A stretch of 64,000 nucleotides of DNA, from the NCBI GenBank assembly GCA_963969495.1, contig OZ018330.1, positions 53,010,348 to 53,074,347 on the forward strand. Direction: 5' to 3'. The translations under genes were made by a program, and so were the position numbers. This DNA is from Ceratothoa steindachneri. Lineage: Eukaryota > Arthropoda > Malacostraca > Isopoda > Cymothoidae. Every line of letters starts with the position of its first letter. Position 1 is the stretch's first letter. Positions 58,021-64,000 of the stretch are shown piece by piece. Below the pieces are notes generated by a model that ran no database searches, was not told where the DNA came from, and saw only the letters and a program-made list of their open reading frames with translations.

Positions 58021-61000
58021 CAAAATAATTTCAAATGTATTGAATTCCTTTTATTCTCTTATTTTTATTGCTGGCACAGGCACAAAGTTTTGCAAATGAA
58101 TTGAATTCCTTTTATTCTCTTATTTTTATTGCTGGCACGGTCAAAAAGTTTTGCAAATGCATTGAATTCCTTTTATTCTCTTATTTTTACTGCTGGCACG
58201 GTCACAAAGTTTTGCAAATGTATTGAATTCCTTTTATTCTCTTATTTTTATTGCTGTCACGGTCACAAAGTTTGGCAAATGAATTGAATTCCTTTTATTC
58301 TCTTATTTTTATTGCTGGCACGGTCACAAAGTTTTGCAAATGTATTGAATTCCTTTTATTCTCTTATTTTTATTGCTGTCACGGTCACAAAGTTTTGCAA
58401 ATGAATTGAATTCCTTTTATTCTCTTATTTTTATTGCTGGCACGGTCAAAAAGTTTTGCAAATGCATTGAATTCCTTTTATTCTCTTATTTTTACTGCTG
58501 GCACGGTCACAAAGTTTTGCAAATGTATTGAATTCCTTTTATTCTCTTATTTTTATTGATGGCAAGGTCACAAAGTTTTGCAAATGTATTGAATTCCTTT
58601 TATTCTCTTATTTTTATTGCTGTCACGGTCACAAAGTTTTGCAAATGTATTGAATTCCTTTTATTCTCTTATTTTTATTGCTGTCACGGTCACAAAGTTT
58701 TGAAAATGTATTAAATTCCTTTTATTCTCTTATTTTTATTGCTGGCAAGGTCACAAAGTTTTGCAAATGTATTGAATTCCTTTTATTCTCTTATTTTTAT
58801 TGCTGGCACGGTCACAAAGTTTTGCAAATGAATTGAATTCCTTTTATTCTCTTATTTTCATTGCTGGCACGGTCACAAAGTTTTGCAAATGCATTGAATT
58901 CCTTTTATTCTCTTATTTTTACTGCTGGCACGGTCACAAAGTTTTGCAAATGTATTGAATTCCTTTTATTCTCTTATTTTTATTGCTGTCACGGTCACAA
59001 AGTTTGGCAAATGAATTGAATTCCTTTTATTCTCTTATTTTTATTGCTGGCACGGTCACAAATATTTGCAAATGTATTGAATTCCTTTTATTCTCTTATT
59101 TTTACTGCTGGCACGGTCACAAAGTTTTGCAAATGTATTGAATTCCTTTTATTCTCTTATTTTTATTGCTGTCACGGTCACAAAGTTTGGCAAATGAATT
59201 GAATTCCTTTTATTCTCTTATTTTTATTGCTGGCACGGTCACAAAGTTTTGCAAATGTATTGAATTCCTTTTATTCTCTTATTTTTATTGCTGTCACGGT
59301 CACAAAGTTTTGCAAATGAATTGAATTCCTTTTATTCTCTTATTTTTATTGCTGGCACGGTCAAAAAGTTTTGCAAATGCATTGAATTCCTTTTATTCTC
59401 TTATTTTTACTGCTGGCACGGTCACATAGTTTTGCAAATGTATTGAATTCCTTTTATTCTCTTATTTTTATTGATGGCAAGGTCACAAAGTTTTGCAAAT
59501 GTATTGAATTCCTTTTATTCTCTTATTTTTATTGCTGTCACGGTCACAAAGTTTTGCAAATGTATTGAATTCCTTTTATTCTCTTATTTTTATTGCTGTC
59601 ACGGTCACAAATTTTTGAAAATGTATTAAATTCCTTTTATTCTCTTATTTTTATTGCTGGCAAGGTCACAAAGTTTTGCAAATGTATTGAATTCCTTTTA
59701 TTCTCTTATTTTTATTGCTGGCACGGTCACAAAGTATTGCAAATGAATTGAATTCCTTTTATTCTCTTATTTTCATTGCTGGCACGGTCACAAAGTTTTG
59801 CAAATGCATTGAATTCCTTTTATTCTCTTATTTTTACTGCTGGCACGGTCACAAAGTTTTGCAAATGTATTGAATTCCTTTTATTCTCTTATTTTTATTG
59901 CTGTCACGGTCACAAAGTTTGGCAAATGAATTGAATTCCTTTTATTCTCTTATTTTTATTGCTGGCACGGTCACAAAGTTTTGCAAATGTATTGAATTCC
60001 TTTTATTCTCTTATTTTTATTGCTGTCACGGTCACAAAGTTTTGCAAATGAATTGAATTCCTTTTATTCTCTTATTTTTATTGCTGGCACGGTCAAAAAG
60101 TTTTGCAAATGCATTGAATTCCTTTTATTCTCTTATTTTTATTGCTGGCACGGTCACAAAGTTTTGCAAATGTATTGAATTCCTTTTATTCTCTTATCTT
60201 TATTGCTGGCAAGGTCACAAAGTTTTGCAAATGTATTGAATTCCTTTTATTCTCTTATTTTTATTGCTGTCACGGTCACAAAGTTTTGCAAATGTATTGA
60301 ATTCCTTTTATTCTCTTATTTTTATTGCTGTCACGGTCACAAAGTTTTGAAAATGTATTAAATTCCTTTTATTCTCTTATTTTTATTGCTGGCAAGGTCA
60401 CAAAGTTTTGCAAATGTATTGAATTCCTTTTATTCTCTTATTTTTATTGCTGTCACGGTCACAAAGTTTTGCAAATGTATTGAATTCCTTTTATTCTCTT
60501 ATTTTTATTGCTGTCACGGTCACAAATTTTTGAAAATGTATTAAATTCCTTTTATTCTCTTATTTTTATTGCTGGCAAGGTCACAAAGTTTTGCAAATGT
60601 ATTGAATTCCTTTTATTCTCTTATTTTTATTGCTGGCACGGTCACAAAGTTTTGCAAATGAATTGAATTCCTTTTATTCTCTTATTTTCATTGCTGGCAC
60701 GGTCACAAAGTTTTGCAAATGCATTGAATTCCTTTTATTCTCTTATTTTTACTGCTGGCACGGTCACAAAGTTTTGCAAATGTATTGAATTCCTTTTATT
60801 CTCTTATTTTTATTGCTGTCACGGTCACAAAGTTTGGCAAATGAATTGAATTCCTTTTATTCTCTTATTTTTATTGCTGGCACGGTCACAAAGTTTTGCA
60901 AATGTATTGAATTCCTTTTATTCTCTTATTTTTATTGCTGTCACGGTCACAAAGTTTTGCAAATGAATTGAATTCCTTTTATTCTCTTATTTTTATTGCT

Positions 61001-63105
61001 GGCACGGTCAAAAAGTTTTGCAAATGCATTGAATTCCTTTTATTCTCTTATTTTTACTGCTGGCACGGTCACAAAGTTTTGCAAATGTATTGAATTCCTT
61101 TTATTCTCTTATCTTTATTGCTGGCAAGGTCACAAAGTTTTGCAAATGTATTGAATTCCTTTTATTCTCTTATTTTTATTGCTGTCACGGTCACAAAGTT
61201 TTGCAAATGTATTGAATTCCTTTTATTCTCTTATTTTTATTGCTGTCACGGTCACAAAGTTTTGAAAATGTATTAAATTCCTTTTATTCTCTTATTTTTA
61301 TTGCTGGCAAGGTCACAAAGTTTTGCAAATGTATTGAATTCCTTTTATTTTCTTATTTTTATTGCTGGCACGGTCACAAAGTTTTGCAAATGAATTGAAT
61401 TCCTTTTATTCTCTTATTTTTATTGCTGGCAAGGTCACAAAGTTTTGCAAATGTATTGAATTCCTTTTATTCTCTTATTTTTATTGCTGGCAAGGTCACA
61501 AAGTTTTGCAAATGTATTGAATTCCTTTTATTCTCTTATTTTTATTGCTGGCACGGTCACAAAGTTTTGCAAATGAATTGAATTCCTTTTATTCTCTTAT
61601 TTTTATTGCTGGCAAGGTCACAAAGTTTTGCAAATGTATTGAATTCCTTTTATTCTCTTATTTTTATTGCTAGCAGGGTCACAAAGTTTTGCAAATGTAT
61701 TGAATTCCTTTTATTCTCTTATTTCTATTGCTGGCACGGTCACAAAGTTTTGCAAATGAATTGAATTCCTTTTATTTTCTTATTTTTATTGCTGTCACGG
61801 TCACAAAGCTTTGCAAATGTATTGAATTCCTTTTATTCTCTTATTTTTATTGCTGGCAAGGTCACAAAGTTTTGCAAATGTATTGAATTCCTTTTATTCT
61901 CTTATTTTTATTGCTGGCACGGTCACAAAGTTTTTCAAATGTATTGAATTCCTTTTATTCTCTTATTTTTATTGCTGGCACGGTCACAAAGTTTTTCAAA
62001 TGTATTGAATTCCTTTTATTCTCTTATTTTTATTGCTGGCAAGGTCACAAAGTTTTGCAAATGTATTGAATTCCTTTTATTCTCTTATTTATATTGCTGG
62101 CAAGGTCACAAAGTTTTGGAAATGTATTGAATTCCTTTTATTCTCTTATTTTTATTGCTGGCAAGGTCACAAAGTTTTGCAAATGTATTGAATTCCTTTT
62201 ATTCTCTTATTTTCATTGCTGGCACGGTCACAAAGTTTTGCAAATGAATTGAATTCCTTTCATTCTCTTATTTTTATTGCTGTCACGGTCACAAAGTTTT
62301 GCAAATGTATTGAATTCCTTTTATTCTCTTATTTTTATTGCTGGCAAGGTCACAAAGTTTTGCAAATGTATTGAATTCCTTTTATTCTCTTATTTTTACT
62401 GCTGGCACGGTCACAAAGTTTTGCAAATGTATTGAATTCCTTTTATTCTCTTATTTTTATTACTGGCAAGGTCACAAAGTTTTGCAAATGTATTGAATTC
62501 CTTTTATTCTCTTATTTTTATTGCCGTCACTGTCACAAAGTTTTGCAAATGAATTGAATTCCTTTTATTCTCTTATTTTTATTGCTGGCATGGTCAAAAA
62601 GTTTTGCAAATGCATTGAATTTCTTTTATTCTCTTATTTTTATTGCTGGCAAGGTCAAAAAGTTTTGCAAATGCATTGAATTCCTTTTATTCTCTTATTT
62701 TTATTGCTGGCACGGTGACAAAGTTTTGGAAATATATTGAATTCCTTTTATTCTCTTATTTTTATTGCTGGCAAGGTCACAAAGTTTTGCTAATGTATTG
62801 AATTCCTTTTATTCTCTTATTTTTATTTCTGTCACGGTCACAAAGTTTTGCAAATGTATTAAATTCCTTTTATTCTCTTATTTTTATTGCTGGCACGGTC
62901 ACAAAGTTTTGAAAATGTATTGAATTCCTTTTATTCTCTTATTTTTATTGCTGGCACGGTCACAAAGTTTTGCAAATGTATTGAATTCCTTTTATTCTCT
63001 TATTTTTATTGCTGGCACGGTCACAAAGTTTTGAAAATGTATTGAATTCCTTTTATTCTCTTATTTTTATTGCTGGCACGGTCACAAAGGTTTGCAAATT
63101 TATTC
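58021..63105. repeat. Homogenised 61-bp satellite array, ~83 copies, with 12-mer higher-order repeat
   Basis: Unit: TTTTATTCTCTTATTTTTAT, TGCTGGCACGGTCACAAAGT, TTTGCAAATGTATTGAATTCC (61 bp, with an EcoRI site GAATTC in nearly every unit). Units differ at a few diagnostic sites: GGCACGG / GTCACGG / GGCAAGG; AATG followed by T, A or C; TTTTACTG; TTTTCATTG; GTTTGGC; TTTTGAAAATG. The GTTTGGC variant recurs at 58271, 59003, 59186, 59918 and 60833, giving gaps of 732, 183, 732 and 915 bp. All are multiples of 61 (12, 3, 12 and 15 units). The GAAAATG variant recurs at 58702, 59617, 60349, 60532 and 61264, also in multiples of 61. After about 61.33 kb the order of variants becomes irregular. Confidence 0.97.
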
Positions 63106-63470
63106 ACTTCCTTTGATGCAACTCTTTTTAGCACTTGGGCAGTTGTAAAATATTTGCAATTTTAATATCTTTCTTTAATTATCTCTATTGCAAACTAATT
63201 GAAATTTTATATTCTCTTTCTTTTCGTGCTTGCACGGAATGCGAAATAATAGCAAAATTATTGATTTTTATATTCTTTTCTTCTTTCTTTTCATGCTTGC
63301 ACAGTTGAGAAATAATTTCAAATTTTTCTTCTTCATTTTATTCCTTCACTTGAATTACTTCCATGCTTTCGAAATGATTTCAAATTTATTGTAATCCTTC
63401 TATTTTTTAATTTTTATTTTTTTCATTGTTAGGGAATAATTAAAGTTTAATGTCTTCTTTTTATTGCCTC
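63106..63470. repeat. Degenerate satellite (right flank of the core)
   Basis: Returns to diverged GCGAAATAAT..CAAATTTATT-type units, as on the left of the array, and ends at the LTR-like segment. Confidence 0.85.
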
Positions 63471-64000
63471 TGTCGTAGAATGCCCCCCTTTTTGTTCTTT
63501 CCTACGAGTGCTAAGAGTGTCTAATATATTTGATATCTGAATATCTTAACGAACAGAGCCGTTCCTAAACACGTAAGGATATCAGAGAAACAGCACTAAT
63601 TCCCAAAATATACTTATATTTTATCTTTAACCATTGAATACACAACATCTAAACCTTAACTGCTGCAATACTCTAAATTTTATCATAAACAAGAATTAAT
63701 TAAATTAGTTAACCCACAAATATTATTTAATTTCTCTACACACAACAATAATATAAGAATTAGGCTTACGGACTCATCTGGAGTTTAAAGGGCCTCAGAA
63801 ATGTTATTGACTCACGACGCGTGCCGTCTGGCCAGATGTAGCTGGGCGAAATCACACGGTTGTTTTGGCGAGGGTGGCAGCGGGGGAATCCACACGTTCT
63901 CCTGGGTCGGGAAGGGGGGTTCTTCAAGGACGAGAACAAATCCGGTGCTTTATGCAACACCTAGGCAGTCGTGGTCTCTCTGGCGAGAGTGAGTCAAACT
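63471..64000. mobile_element. LTR-like segment, cut by the window end
   Basis: Starts TGTCGTAGAATG at the abrupt end of the satellite. The first eight bases equal the start of the solo LTR at 231. The layout is also similar: an AT-rich first part, an ATAAGAATTA word about 290 bp in (ATAAGAGAATTA in the other), then a GC-rich part. The remaining sequence is not obviously alignable by eye. The 3' end, target duplication and any internal region lie beyond the window. The frames at 63766-63992 on both strands overlap and are not called. Confidence 0.4.

Noticed and set aside
50838..58099. Many plus-strand frames of 60-190 codons, rich in Leu, Ser, Phe, Tyr, which could look like membrane proteins
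   Set aside because: They lie entirely in degenerate satellite. The residue pattern repeats with the monomer, and starts and stops change from unit to unit.
58021..63105. Regular array that might be mistaken for a CRISPR
   Set aside because: The whole 61-bp unit repeats with no unique spacers, no cas genes are present, and the context is eukaryotic.
63766..63992. Overlapping frames on both strands at the window end
   Set aside because: Short, opposite-strand shadows of each other in GC-rich LTR-like sequence.

Overview
The window looks like nuclear, non-coding DNA from an arthropod, probably a crustacean. The grounds are TTAGG/CCTAA-type motifs (the arthropod telomere unit) in several clusters, very heavy AT/CT/ATT microsatellites, a wide range of Tc1/mariner relics, and no bacterial-style gene packing. 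The taxonomic call is inference. I found no intact host protein-coding gene and no rRNA gene. Nearly everything recognisable is a mobile element, mostly broken, or tandem repeat.

Layout. 1-4.1 kb: a T-rich ~30-bp minisatellite split by a solo LTR (231-1221), then a degenerate ~33-bp array. 6.0-8.6 kb: a TTGG/TTGA tract, then an old plus-strand mariner with a second, minus-strand mariner inserted inside its coding region. 10.8-16.5 kb: microsatellites, a Tc1-like relic with long inverted termini, a mariner relic between two (TA)n tracts, and two members of a dispersed repeat family. 16.5-19.5 kb and 24.8-27.5 kb: two decayed non-LTR retrotransposons (endonuclease and reverse transcriptase traces), plus the 3' end of a third at 24.26-24.47 kb. 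20.54-20.92 kb: a MITE with ~65-bp termini. 28.17-29.07 kb: a large ~200-bp inverted repeat.

29.46-31.90 kb and 37.0-38.7 kb carry two diverged, frameshifted members of one unnamed protein family. The first is bracketed by 17-bp inverted termini, so I read it as a DNA transposon of a family I cannot assign. Candidate D-D-E residues and CxxC motifs are visible. This is the best candidate for an undescribed system here. 33.9-35.3 kb: a 21-bp minisatellite, another mariner relic and (TA)n. 41.9-42.3 kb: a hAT-type MITE with a perfect 8-bp target duplication. 46.0-47.6 kb: a decayed hAT transposase ending in a perfect 26-bp-arm palindrome. 47.8-49.2 kb: a second copy of the nested mariner family beside a Tc1-like fragment.

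50.85-63.47 kb is one satellite domain. A degenerate ~48-62-bp array flanks a homogenised 61-bp array (about 58.02-63.11 kb, roughly 83 copies) with a visible 12-monomer (732-bp) higher-order repeat. The window ends in a partial LTR-like segment starting with the same TGTCGTAG as the solo LTR.

The parts do not form a pathway. The window records layered insertions: mariner in mariner, LTR in minisatellite, and mariner next to (TA)n.
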